DNA from: Fennellomyces sp. T-0311
Taxonomy: Eukaryota; Mucoromycota; Mucoromycetes; Mucorales; Lichtheimiaceae
Direction of reading: 5' to 3'
Length of the DNA: 64,000 bases
Assembly: GCA_025266875.1 (NCBI GenBank)
Contig: JALLLT010000063.1
Span: 1 to 64,000 of the forward strand
Below, piece by piece: positions 1 through 11,827 of the stretch. Under the pieces are notes generated by a model. It ran no database searches. It was not told the DNA's origin and worked only from the letters and a program-made list of their open reading frames with translations. Made by a program: the position numbers and the translations under genes. How positions within the stretch are numbered: position 1 is the first letter of the stretch; each line of letters starts with the position of its first letter.

Positions 1-1779
1 TATCGCTGTAAGTCAGAGAATGAGCGCCTCAAAAGAAGATCCTGACATACCATGATGACGGCCAGTTAGGCACAATTTCACTCGGTGACAAGTGAAGAAA
101 CAATGCTAGTACTAAAAAACTCTAGAGCCATGAGTGATATCGGTGGAAGCACCTTGAGTGATGATACCACGTGTTTCTGAGTATACAATAAGTTTGTTAG
201 AGCTCTATCACAGACTATTGAAAAAGCCGAGTCAGGCTTATCGAGAAGAAGGAAAAAATGCTTTGGCTATTGGGTCTCACTTACATAAAGCACCATGGTC
301 ATCGATATTCTGTTTGGAGTTTGCCGGACTAGGGAAGACGTGTTGACTAGAGAGATAGATACTCTACAGTTCCCATATATATCTACCGCTCCCAGCACTT
401 TTCATGATTATATCCACTGTACGTCCGCTTGTAGTGCCCTGTTCGTAGTGGTATAGCTCACTATCACCCGCCAGTCAGAAAACAGCTCAAACTAAAATGT
501 ACAACCTTGTTACCATAGCAATTAGTTAAAAATGATCAACGAGAGCAATGACAAGTAATGAAACAATAGTGATGTAGAAAACGGCACGTAGGTCGATGAG
601 CAGCAGTTGTGAGAGAAAGGAAATAGTCGCGCGCGCGTTGGATTTTATTTCATTTGAAACACTCACGGGTCTGTCAAATTTATTTAGGAAGGTCTGCTGA
701 CGACTTCGCAGGAGAGTCTGTATCCAAGACATAATTCTCTGGGTACGAGTAGTTCATGCTGGTAACATCTTTCTGACCAGCAGGAGGAGGTGGTTTATCG
801 TGTAGTAACAGTAGCTAAGCACGGTGCCCTTTGTTCTTTCATCACCTTTCCACCCAAGCTTTTATGGATCACCATAGAAATCGATCGATCGCCGAAAGTA
901 CAAGCAACCGCAGCGTCGATATACCACGTATTAATACCATCAGCTCACGCTTTAATAATATTTGAAGGCCAAAAACCCCGAGGATCTCTGGTCATTGGAT
1001 GCAACTGCAAAACAGAGAGAAGACTTGCAAGCTGATATACCTCTTTAGAGAAAGCAGTCATAGCCGTGGTGGCTGTTGTGAGTGTACATCAATACTATAC
1101 CGAATCCGTTTCTTTGCTACAGCCTGGACTTGTAGCAGATCCATTTCAGTTGGCATGCAAAAGAGCCTACCATTTTCTTATCCAAAAAAACCGCTTGCTT
1201 ACGGTTGTTTGCTCCTTTCGGCAATCCTCTCCAAGAGCCTGCCCCTTCCTCATGTTGGATGTGATTATCGAAAAGGGCACTACTTGGTGAACCGGAATAC
1301 TATCCATGGCTCCATTTGCCTATGGAGTATAATCGTTGCGCTCATCCACGGCGGAAGGTGGTGCCCTCCTCGAGGATGCATCTGGTCCAAGGTGTATTTC
1401 CTGATTCTCTTGACATCAGATATTATGCTGGAAAGTGTGTTTAGATGGCTTCCTTGTACGATGGCTTTCACTGCGTCGAAAAGATGCAGAACATGGTCCT
1501 TATTGCTTTACATTCGTTCAAATCCATCGTGCGCAACTTGTGCCTGTCCATTGTTATCCCCTTTACTGAAAAGTTCCGCATGCGATAGGAGAAGTGAATC
1601 CGAAACGAAAAGCGTCTGAAGTATTCTGCTTGTCAGCGCTCTTGTAGATATAGGCGCTCCTCTCAATGTGGGAGCTGCAATCACTTCGACTTTCGATGCC
1701 GGTTGCTCAATGATTACTCCAGGATTCGAAGGCTAAAACACGGCAGGATCAACCTACTAGATGAGAATGCACTTTACAA
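1..1779. other. gene-poor left flank
   Basis: I see no coding region that I can defend here. Open frames exist on both strands around 790-1620, but they overlap each other, often begin at non-ATG codons, show no domain I recognise and have no convincing splice structure. Base composition and random-looking translation suggest decayed intergenic or transposon-derived DNA. Confidence 0.5.
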
Positions 1780-1781
1780 TA

Positions 1782-2454
1782 CAGTGGAACCCCGCTTTTT
1801 GCACACCCCCGCTTTTTGCACACCCCCGCTTTTTGCACATAATTCTCAGGTAAACCCGCTCTTCACTTACTTTTTGCACTTTGCACACCAAAATTCAGGA
1901 TGTGCATTTTTCCCGCTTATCCTATATAGCTCAGATCCGATAGCGGGCTATGAGATTCGAACTCGGCTCTAAGAGTTTTCCAGAAAAAATGTGCTGATTG
2001 GTGCATCTGACGCTTTTTACAGACTTTGTTCAGCTCCTCCATAAGCTCGCTGTGCTCTAAATCATCCAAAATATTCAAGGACACCAGCAATCATATCAGC
2101 CTTCTGTAACCAACTATACGGGCCCAATTGATACGTCAATAATCTTAATTGATATGTTGGCTCATTCTCTTTCAGAAAAGCATGAAATGATGGTTTCTTT
2201 ATGTTTTTCCTCAATTCTAGGCTTTTCCTTTAGTGGCATGTTAAATAAAAGGAATAAGAGAAGGAGGAACGCTTGCTAAGTTATTTGAGCTTCTGTACTA
2301 TCATCAATTTTACGCTCTACTACATATTATTGGCTGACACTAACTAGCGGATATTATATTTCCCTTCGTGTAACAACCTCGCTTTTTGCACACCCCCGCT
2401 TTTTGCACATAATTTGAGAGTAAACCCGCATGTGCAAAAAGCGGGGTTCCACTG
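1782..2454. mobile_element. TA-flanked pogo/Tc1-like MITE or nested MITE pair
   Basis: The block starts with CAGTGGAACCCCGCTTTTTG and ends with its exact reverse complement; the perfect terminal inverted repeat is about 24 bp. TA dinucleotides flank both ends (1780-1781 and 2455-2456), as expected for Tc1/mariner/pogo insertions. Just inside the left end the unit CCCCGCTTTTTGCACA is repeated in tandem. Near the right end (about 2371-2454) a second, degenerate left-end-like copy occurs, so this may be two short elements rather than one of 673 bp. No transposase is visible inside. The family assignment rests on the TA duplication and TIR style only. Confidence 0.65.
1930..1985 (+). repeat. degenerate tRNA-derived (box B-like) fragment
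   Basis: A stretch with the core ATTCGAACTCGG followed by AAGAGTTTT resembles the box-B end of the better preserved SINE-like head at 2483-2560. It lies inside the TA-flanked element and lacks a recognisable box A. It cannot fold as a functional tRNA. Confidence 0.25.
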
Positions 2455-2462
2455 TAAACAAA

Positions 2463-2580
2463 CCGGGGGGCTTTCCCCCCGGTGTGATGGTTAAGACGTT
2501 GGCCCTTTCTCGTCTTCAACCTCCTAGTCCTGGTTCGAACCTCGCCGCAAGAGTTTTTAGTGCCACTCATCTCTCTCTCT
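2463..2580 (+). repeat. tRNA-derived SINE-like head
   Basis: A 20-nt perfect hairpin (2463-2482, eight G/C pairs around CTTT) is followed by a tRNA-like head: a box A-like TGATGGTTAAGACGTTGG at about 2485-2502 and a perfect box B, GGTTCGAACC, at 2532-2541. The segment between them cannot form a proper anticodon arm, and the T-stem is imperfect, so this is not a working tRNA gene. It is typical of the 5' end of a tRNA-derived SINE. No clear tail or target duplication is seen. A CT-rich microsatellite (about 2568-2582) follows. Confidence 0.4.
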
Positions 2581-2582
2581 CT

Positions 2583-3306
2583 GGTTGACAGTTACGCAAT
2601 AACTGCTATTCCCGTGGTCAGTACTTCTCCTCTCCTCAAAATCCACCTCTGGCAAATATTGTTCTATCCGATTCTAGCTGTAGACAGTTCTGAAAAAGCT
2701 TTTCTCTTGTAACGTAACTTGTTTCTGTACATCTGTTAATTGTACAAAGTTCTTTCCTCTCTGTTCTGTCGCGAGCAATATGCTGAGATCAGCGCGTGCT
2801 CCAAAAATGCGACATAATAAAAACACTCTACTTGATCCTGTAAACAAACCTAGCAATCGGCGGCATCGATAAGGTAATATCATCGAGCGTGGAGACTGTA
2901 AAAAAAAAGAAGCGAATCGCCGGGTCGGTTGGGATTCATCACTTGGTTATTAAATAGTTAGCCGTTAGGTAAGGCTCACATACTACAACGTAGCTCCTTT
3001 TTGGCCCACTTTTTTGAATATTTCTTCATGCTCAACGCCTAATATAATATATTTAAAGTGGTAGAAGCAGAAAAATAAGGGTAAGGAGGAATTCGGCACC
3101 TTCCTTTGGAAGTCTTCTATTCTACAGGAATAGAGGAGGAAGCTCCCAGCGGAAGGTGTCGGACTCCTCCCTACCTTTACCTTTATTACTCTATTTTGTA
3201 CTCTAGTTATTGTCAATCTCTGTGTATTATCTGGGAACCCCAAAACAGTGGCTATCTGTCCATTATTTCACGGTGTAGCTTAAGTGAAATCCGATACCTT
3301 TTTTGC
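2583..3306. other. no gene seen
   Basis: AT-rich DNA with only short overlapping open frames; no domain, RNA gene or clear repeat was found. Confidence 0.4.
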
Positions 3307-3311
3307 CTACA

Positions 3312-3676
3312 GGATGAAATAAAAGTCTTTATCGACGACGTAAATGAACGCGCGGTGATCACTGCTTTCCACTCTCGTCTCATCCGGTTGAACAAGAAGA
3401 TGAAAACCCTATGCTGTAGTAAGGGAAAGAAAGTAGTCATGAGAAAGGGAACAATGTCTGAAAATAACAGAAAAGGGAGAATAATAAAGTAGAATGGAAA
3501 TACAAAGTAAAAGTCGGATGGAAGGGCTTTTGCCTACAGTAGAACCTTGATTTTTGCATCAAGATCTCGCCCAACCCGCTCAACATCTCTGCCAATTCAA
3601 CCCCGGTTTTTGCACACCCTCAGTTTTTGCACTACATTTTCTGGAAAACCGCCTGTGCAAAAAATGGCTTCCACTG
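3312..3676. repeat. interspersed repeat, inverted copy at 37705-38066
   Basis: The reverse complement of this stretch is recognisable at 37705-38066, including the TA-flanked MITE at its right end (3537-3676) and about 225 bp further inside. Similarity stops at the outer MITE end on one side and at a CTACAGG/CCTGTAG motif on the other. The two copies are diverged by small indels, so this is an old duplication. No coding content is evident. Confidence 0.6.
3537..3676. mobile_element. 140-bp TA-flanked MITE
   Basis: The ends read CAGTAGAACCTTGATTTTTG and the reverse complement of CAGTGGAAGCCATTTTTTGC, imperfect versions of the 1782-2454 TIR, with TA on both sides (3535-3536, 3677-3678). Internal CCCGGTTTTTGCACA-type repeats match the same family. 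It is non-coding and non-autonomous. Confidence 0.6.
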
Positions 3677-3678
3677 TA

Positions 3679-4305
3679 GTGCCTTGCTCATGTCTTCGTG
3701 ATAGTTTAAGATGGCACTGTTCAAAAGTATCCGATTTGAGACTCTACATCTTGAAATAAATCCCTTGTAAAACTGCCTTTGTTGCTGCTTCTGCTCTTAT
3801 CGAGCGAGGCATATAATTTGCAACGTCCACATTCGCTTCCTTTATCAATGCCTTGAGCCAGATTACTGCTGTTGTGGGCTATATCAAATTTCGCAGTGCA
3901 CTCTTATTGTACTTTTCAATGTATTATGCCACAAAAAGTATGAACTTCAGGCTGAGCTGAGACCTCCATGCCTTTTTCGACGTGTGAGTCGCGTAATGCC
4001 TTTGTTTTTTTGATAAATTCTTCCGTTGCATGGACTGGACACATCTCTCAACTTTCCAACGGACCAATGGTCGATTGCTCCACTTGGCTTTCCTTTGGTC
4101 CCCGCACGATCAATGTAACCCCTTGCATTCATTAGTGATACATATGAATATTGACGCCGTGCGATTGCAAGCGCTCAATATCGAACACTATTCCCACATT
4201 GTCGCTACCGCCAACAATACTAAATTTTTTTGCTGTAGATCCGGCTTTACCGATCAAGTAAGGCAACTCCGTTAACTTGATCTCAGATCTTCGGTCTCCT
4301 TGACA
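3679..4305. other. no gene seen
   Basis: No open frame with recognisable content; no repeat beyond low-complexity AT tracts. Confidence 0.4.
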
Positions 4306-4380
4306 GCACGATAGCGAAAAAAAAAAGACGAAAAATTGCCAATTCGAAAATCTTTCGTCTTTTTTTTTACGTTATCGTGC
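4306..4380. repeat. long perfect-arm hairpin
   Basis: The left arm begins GCACGATAGCGAAAAAA and the right arm ends TTTTACGTTATCGTGC. The arms pair over about 27 nt with only one or two mismatches around a short AT-rich loop. The strand could fold as a single stem-loop of 75 nt. It may be a tiny palindromic MITE or snap-back repeat; no target duplication is clear. Confidence 0.55.
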
Positions 4381-5144
4381 AATATGGCAAGACCATAACG
4401 AGGCTTGGTGGTAACATGTATCTTTGGGACTATTACACAAGTCAATTGTCTTTTCCGTCCTGGCGCAATATCAGTGCAAATGATAAGTAATTTTCACATT
4501 AAAGCAGAATGCTTTTTTTGGTCTTGTGATTCGGATGTCTTTTCTCGTGAGTGATTCCATAATATGTCTTCACCATCAGAGCAGTAAATATTTCGATATC
4601 TTTCAGCGGCAGCCAGTCCGTCTACATCAACTCCTCTATTAGTCAGTGCATCATCCCATGCAGAGATTCCCGCCAGAGTCATCCGTACATGTACAATATG
4701 TAAAAGGAGTCACTGAAAAGGGCGCCAAAATATTATAACAACACATCAATGCACTTATATAATAATATAATATGGTATCGCGTTGTGTAGCATTGAAACG
4801 TATCTGGTTGATTTATTGGACATTTTCCTTTCCGGCTTTATCAGCACAATGCAATAATACATTTATATGAGCCCAGACCTGGTAACTAAGACCAGGTTTT
4901 TTGATACATACATCCTTGTTGTTGCTGGATATCAGAGTGTTGATTGAGACATACTAAACCTTTTCAAGCATTTTCTTTCCTCTTCGATAGGTATTGTGTA
5001 GTTTGATGTGTGCCACCCCATTCTATCTAAAAGCTAGGGATCTTCATATCTACTGATATAAATATACCTCCGGATTCTACGGCTTCTTTTTCGTATATAC
5101 TTTACTATTAGTATTTGTACCCCACTTGCTTCGGAACTATAATA
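4381..5144. other. no gene seen; one short stem-loop
   Basis: Non-coding by eye. A 7-bp stem (ACCTGGT/ACCAGGT) with a 7-nt loop and a T-run occurs at 4877-4902. It resembles a bacterial terminator but is probably a chance structure in this eukaryotic context. Confidence 0.35.
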
Positions 5145-5372
5145 GGGGAGTTCAGTGAACGCCCATAAGATCATAAACGTTGGAGAGATCTTTTTCCATA
5201 TAAGCGTAATAAAAAGGTAAGTATACTTCTCTTTGATAGCCTTGTAAAAAGTTTATGTTTCAATTGTTGAGTACATTTTGGAACGCATATAAGTGTTCTG
5301 TGTAAAAATAACCAAATAGCCAACTCTACTTTTTTTATGTTTATGATCTTACGGAGATTCACTGAACTCCTC
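5145..5372. mobile_element. 228-bp Stowaway-like MITE
   Basis: Terminal inverted repeats of 34 bp match at about 29 positions; the core GAGTTCAGTGAA and the inner TAAGATCATAAAC are shared by both ends. TA dinucleotides flank the element (5143-5144, 5373-5374). This is a different family from the CAGTGGAACC elements. There is no internal coding region. Confidence 0.65.
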
Positions 5373-5742
5373 TAGTATAGAGAGCTGGATAGTCATATGT
5401 TTGACCCGGATACACAGTCCATATGTATTAAGCTGTGGAGGGGGGCTATGTATTTATTTCACTTTTGGCTCGTCAGAATTATCAGACCTATACCTTTTAA
5501 TGACATACTATGCGGGTGGCCAAGTAAGCTTCCATGGAATATCATCATTCTTCAAGACTAAGCCAAGATATTTGATCCCTGCACTTTTTAGAAATCCTTT
5601 ACTGTATGCAAGGCTTTACCGTTTGGAAGCGTCTTTTTCTTTTTGATAGCAAAATTCAAGACCTATGTGACCTTTTAAATAGATTAGATTAGAATGTGTA
5701 TTGGTTTCTAAGATATGTTTATTATTAAATGGGATGGATGGA
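5373..5742. other. 3' flank of the KAP123-type gene
   Basis: Non-coding. On the minus strand an AATAAA hexamer (5723-5718) lies about 20 nt past the stop codon at 5743 and is a plausible polyadenylation signal. Nothing else was found. Confidence 0.45.
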
Positions 5743-8700
5743 TTATAAGAAACGAGCTAGCTCTGTGGATGCAAGGTTCAAATCAGGAGATTGAGCATTA
5801 ATGGCTCGAATCAATTCAATCAAATGAGCTCGGGTGGCTTCCTTGAGCTGTTCTTCGCTTGAAAGCACATGGGTAAACACTTGGAGGAATTCGGCAAGGT
5901 GTTTCAGTACCTATAGGTAAAGTTAGTTTGCTTGTCAGCGTGAAAGCAGCAAGAGTAAGCTTACAAAAGGATTGTTGGCATGGAATAGGTTAAATAGACA
6001 CTCGAACACTGGTTCGTTCTCCTCATAGTCGGCTTTGAGAGGCAGGGCACTAGTAAAGATGGGGAGTACTTGGTCTAATGGTACAGCGTTGGGATGTGCG
6101 AGAATCAAGCGGGCAACAGCGCCGGCGGCATTATCGGTAGTGTTAAGTAGTGATTGATCATGGAACAATGGATGCAAGGCGGTTAAAATGGCTGGGTATT
6201 GGCTATACGCGAACCGCAGGGCATTGAGTAACAATCCAACAAGGCTTGGGCAAGTAAAACTTACGTAGAAAGATCAAGTTGGGAGTACAAGGTCAAGACG
6301 CCCAAGGCATATGCGGCGTTGCTTCGAACGGTCTGATCCTCATCGCTTGTACCTTTGATAAAGAGTTGAAGCAAGCGTTGCGTGTGGGGAGTGACAGCAG
6401 ATTTGACGCCGCTAATGCATTCACCCAAGCAACCTACCGCCATGCTTCTTTCTGAAGCAGTCTTTGTCTTTTTCTATGTATCAGAAAGTGAGTCGGCCAT
6501 CAAACAGAGCCCGGTCAAACAAGAGCCTACATAGTACTTGGAAATGAGCGGCAGAAAGATATCAAAGAATGATGAAAAGCTTTCGCCAATGACGCCACAA
6601 AGAGCAGCGACAAGATCAGCAGCACCGCCAATAAGGATCGACTCGGATTCCGCCTCTTCATCCTCATCAACAAAGTCATCGTCGTCATAGTCTTGCTGAC
6701 AGATGGACCGCTTTTCAAAAATATCAAGCAAATTGCGCGCAATGTCTTCCACATCTGTATGTTTCTCTCCTTAGTTCAACCGTTCGCCAAGCACACAAAC
6801 GACTTACTTTCAGCAACAATGGCTGGGCCCATCAATTTCAGAGCTTGCACCAGCTCCTGGTTGATCTGGTTAACAACCATCTTGTCGTCCTCATCCTTCC
6901 ACATATTCATGATATTTGGAATGACCACACTGATCATGTTCTGGACGTTTTCATGGACCGAGTACTTGAGCGGTAATCCGGGCGTCCATTCGGTGGGATT
7001 GGAGATGACGTAAAAGGTTCGCAGAAACGCAAATAAACTTCCAACAACGGCCTTTCGGACGCCCTCAAAGATATGGAATGAAAGCTGAGACAGCTCTTGA
7101 ACGGATGCCTCGACATATGGCAGAAAGTGAGACTTTGTGTTCTCAAACAACTCACCGAGCGCATCGGCAGCGAATTCCTTTTCGTCCGCAAGCGCCGAAT
7201 TGAAGTTGAAGGCACCTAAATCATCGTCTTCGTCCTCTCCATCCATCGTCGTCAAATCAATTTCGGTATGAAGGAACCCGTCATCCTTTTCCTCTGCACG
7301 GCACGACGCAAGAATCGGTGGCATCACCGTAGCCAAATATGGCGCAAAATCTTCACCAAACACACGAGCAATGATAGCAAAAAACGCATAGGAACATTCG
7401 CGTAGGCGTGGTGAATCCAATTCAAGCTGCTCAATTGCCAAACTCATCAAATCCTGAGTGCAGTGACGGAACTTGGCTGCTCCCACAGCTTGAGCAATGG
7501 TTCCTGCTGTATCCGTTGCCACGCCACGCAGCAATAATTGGTCCGCGTTCTCCTTCATGTCCATCAATGCTCGGATGCGAGGCATCACCTGCGCAAAATA
7601 TGGATCAAATTGTTCGCCAGCCGCGTGCGCTGCGCTGCCAATGGCAGCAATGATGGTTGCCTTGGTTTCCGTTTGACCGGCATTGTCCAACAACACCAAT
7701 AGTTTTTCCATCAACATGGGGAGGTATTGCACAACTTCTTGTCCCAAGCCTTCCAAAATGGCATCCAGCGCATTGCAGGCGTGTTTGGTCACTTCAGGAT
7801 TGGTATCGTTCATCAAATTAAAGACAAGCGGTAGCAGTTCTCGATGGTGTTTGGAAATTTCCGTTTGAAGTTCTTCGGCTAAACATCCCAACGCCATGCA
7901 CGCTGCTCGACGGACTACGATCTCTGGATCGCCTAGTCCGCGGCATACCAAGGGCAACAGTTCGTCGAGTTTAGTGCTCATGAATTCGGCGCAACCTTCG
8001 ATGATGACAGCGAATGCCATCATACCGGCCTTTCGATAAGATGGGTCTTGGCTTTGCATGTAATTGATGACGATTGGCATGACGACAGGGAATACTTGTT
8101 GCGGTGGCATGTTGTTGGCAAGTGCATTGAGGACCTTGTACGCTAGCTAGAGAGCCTGTGTATTAGATACTGCGACCTTTTAATCCACCCACAAACTTAC
8201 GCGAGACGGTGAATCCTCATCCACATCTTCTGGATCTTCCTCGGTACCGACTGGCATCAGTCCTTCAATCAGGTATCCCACCAGTTTGAGGCTTCTGATC
8301 TTGTTTTGTTTGCTGCAAATCCGAAAGGATAAGCACGCGCACGCTCCTTGCATTGAAAGAGACAACTTACTAGACAGCGGCCCACATCAAGAACGACAGC
8401 GCCATAACTCGGACGGAATCGCCGATTTCCCGATTGGTGCCAATGCTCAAGAAGAAGCGGATCAGGTCGACTAAGTGGTTTGACAAAAGGGGGGCATCCT
8501 GCATAAACCTCGATCAGTGATCTATACGTAGGGAGCAGAGGGGAGGGAGACAGGGTTGATGGCTACCAGCATGAGAAGGGTATCGAAGACTTCAAAGATT
8601 TCACCTGCACTCTCTTCATCATCGGCCTTCAAGCACTGTTCCAGAACATTGACCATGCCCGGAATCATGTCCCGAAAAGATTTCTACACCCCGTCGCGGT

Positions 8701-9569
8701 TAAAACAATGGCGCTCCATTCATGCACCTCCTTACATACTGTGTTTTCCTTGTCGTCCATGTCGATGAATTCCGCCAGCTTTCCCAGCGTCCTATCCATA
8801 CGTCCTTTAATGCCAGCCCGCTGAATGCCCCACACAACTTACAAGACCGTGGTGACTCGGACTTTCAGACTCTCGGGATCGACCAACGTTTTATTGAACA
8901 ACTGATACAACGGTCCTGTGTTGCTCATAAAGAAATCTGCAATCACTTCGAACAGCGTGTACAGGATATATGTTCCTACTTCGCGATGACTGGCATTGTT
9001 GCTCGCACACGCCTGGTTCAGGAACGTCAATAGCTCGGGCCACGATTCGTTTGGAACGTCTAGTCGAGCAACTGACGAGATCACGCGAGCAATCGAATGG
9101 CGAACAAGCTCTCTATCGTACCACCATTTAGTTCCCGAGATATACAAAGGAAAACAAAGCTTACTTTTCTTCGCTCAAAACAATTTGCAGCAATTGAGTT
9201 CGGATGGTCGATCGATTGACTTCTTGGATCTCTGGCCACCATTTATTGATACGCTTGCGCAGCTCGACTGCAGCAAGTTGACGCACCTGAAAATGAGCGG
9301 ATCGTGCACTGATCTGTACCAGACCCGGTACACAGTTCTCAGTGGTGTAATATTGTGTATTAAGTGTCGAGGTGGCCTTTTCGCGAGAATTGTTAATAGC
9401 CACTGTTTGAAGTTTTTTACAAGATCTTTTCTTACATTGCGAAGAGTTTCCGAGTCTTGAGCACTGGCTAACTTTGTCAGCAACTCGTCAAGTCCTGCCA
9501 GGTATTGCTGATCAAGAAAAACAGTTAGATCTGATGCGTCGCAGCTTTTGTTTGGTGGTTTACCTCCAT
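5743..9569 (-). CDS. KAP123: importin-beta family karyopherin, Kap123/importin-4 type
   Basis: A nuclear import receptor that carries ribosomal proteins and histones through the pore and is released by Ran-GTP (family knowledge). Thirteen exons were assembled: 9569-9564, 9507-9436, 9376-9165, 9112-8843, 8791-8740, 8683-8567, 8498-8371, 8312-8201, 8146-6808, 6754-6531, 6473-6265, 6202-5965 and 5910-5743, giving 1048 residues (yeast Kap123 is about 1110). The first exon is only ATGGAG. The N-terminal importin-beta signature VRQLAAVELRKRINKWW is plain, followed by HEAT repeats throughout. Acidic loops occur near residues 310-322 (EEDPEDVDEDSP), in the long exon (DGEDEDDD) and in exon 10 (DYDDDDFVDEDEE), as in Kap123 homologues. 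All introns are GT-AG and about 50-75 nt. No lesion is seen; it should be functional. Confidence 0.93.
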
Positions 9570-11827
9570 ATCGCGCGAGAGTGCAGGAAAAAGAAGGTAA
9601 GCTGCGACTTGACCACAAAATAATTTTAAAAACAGTGCGAACTGAGTGACTGCATGGTTACCCGTTTAGTTACACCGTAGGGACCCTCATCATGTCATCC
9701 AACGGGCTCAACACGATATGCAAGTCCAGGATCATGGATATCTATATCTGCTTAAACGACGCGCTTCAAACACAATCCATCCAAATCGGGTAATTCGTCA
9801 CCTGTCACTTCTTTAAAATAGCTTTTTTTCAACCAGCTCTTCGGATCCTTGGATCTGCGATCCGATTCGCCTTTGTTCGTAGCCTGTCTCGAGATTCTTA
9901 ACACCCATCGCCACAAAATGAGCTTCAGATCAGTAAGCTATGAATTCTGATTAGTGAGCCTTGTTTGGTAGCTTATAAAACGATAACAGGGCCTAGGTAG
10001 CCCCATGATGAAGAAGTACAAGGAAATGCACAAAAAAGCTAATAATTTCATTATGTACTGACTTTGCTATGTTACCAGGAGACGCTGGATAACTAATAGC
10101 AGTGGTAATGCAAGAGGGGCCGAGGCTATGTACTGTAACTGATTTACTTGCTGCTTCTTGTAAGTAGCCAATGGATGAAGCAGCTCTGATTTTGTATTAC
10201 ATACATGTGATTGTGTTTCTTAAACCCATTTCATTGTCGTCGATACATATTCATAGACAAAGTACTGTCAGACTCGGACTGAATCCGCCCACGCCCAAAT
10301 TGATCTTACGAATCTGTCATTAACTAACCATCTAAAAATATGACCCTAATCTGTGTCGAGAACAAATGACAGTTCTATTCTGAGACTACCGGGAAGTATT
10401 AAATTAAGTATGTCAGTACTTCCAAATGTCAGACATTTCTCTCCGTAATATGATCTACACTGGTCAACAACCGGTTGGAAATTGATAGCCACTACGTATG
10501 CATACATAGCTTGCAATTATTTGATATAAATGTTTATTCAGATTGCCCAACAGAGTTCATATTTAAGACATGAAGAATGCGTACACCAATGGTTTGTAGC
10601 CGTCTTGATCCCTTTTATAACTGGATATACGGAGTGATAGTAATCTGTATCGTCTCCGAGCCTTGCATTACATTTAGATCTTTTAACATTAATATTAAAT
10701 AAACTGAAATAGAACAATACCATCTTACTCCCTTAGTCCTTGTCAATGACATCTTTTCCAAAAACACAGAGATGTCCCAAGTAGCCCAACTGCCCCCAAA
10801 TCTTTGCTTCATCTCAATACATTGACTTACACTTCGCTTACGATAGCGTCCGGTCCTTAACACGCGTTGAAGTCTGGCCTATAAGGACGTCGCCTGTACC
10901 CTGGCGGTTTAACTGCCTTATTACTACTAATGTAAACACCACCAAAACCGGGCTTCTCACTAATTAATATTTGGACAGAGGGAAGGACCGATCACTAGGG
11001 AGAATAAACTATGTTCCCTAAGATACTGTGGTATTACTTCTGATAGGTAATGCATACTTTTGTAAGCTCAATTAGTTATTTCTAACCATATACTTTACAT
11101 ATTAATAAGCTAACCTTATGAAATACTCGATGCGTTGCATACGTACTTTGGTGACGTTTCAAATTCGTACTTCATCTCTCGAGATGTATGTGCGCCAAAT
11201 AGAAATTTATTTGGTTCCGCTTCCATTTCATGAAGGACGGATGGTCTAAAGTTCATAATATCCTTCTGTTTGACACAGCAGCAAGATATAATCCTAGACG
11301 CTATGGAAACATAATAAGCGAATAACAGTATTTCCGAAAGAAAAATCGCCCTCGCCGTTCAATTATACCAGGCGTAAAATCATGAGATAGACGTGAAGCT
11401 GTACTGCTATTAATCAGAAATATTTTGATCTAGGCGCATTAGTCGTAGGTTGTGATATGGAGCATCACCTACCATCAAAGTATACTAGTGAGGATTGCCT
11501 GTACATCATTGATGATGGTTATATCATAGAAAATCTTAGCAGGTTTTTAAGTCAAGAAAACCAAAAGCTGCTTTCAGCTAATAATTAGCCGAATCCGTAG
11601 CTGTAGGTAACAACGTGATTCCGCAATTCTACCAGTTTATTGTCTGTGAATCTTATTTACATGAAGCGCTGTGCATTTTCCATTTTCGGTTCGAGAAACC
11701 ACCAAATGTTCCTGTCACACTTGTCCATGTACTACCACACAGTCCCCGTATCCTGAAAAAAAGCTTTCTAGATAAATTTATTCCGGTCGGAAGGTTCTTT
11801 CCATACATTCTTTAGCTTCTTTTCCAA
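9570..11827. other. intergenic, no gene seen
   Basis: This stretch of 2.2 kb separates the minus-strand importin gene from the plus-strand Kelch genes and so contains both promoters. Only short AT-rich frames occur, with no recognisable domain or RNA gene. Confidence 0.4.

Noticed and set aside
999..1619. A 206-codon plus-strand open frame.
   Set aside because: Overlaps other frames on both strands, composition is Cys/Ser/Leu-rich without any motif, and no start or splice context supports it.
4877..4902. Bacterial-style intrinsic terminator.
   Set aside because: The genome is eukaryotic with spliced genes; a 7-bp stem with a T-run in AT-rich DNA is expected by chance.
6693..7653. Plus-strand frames of 80-106 codons across the importin region.
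   Set aside because: They are antisense shadows of the long importin exon.
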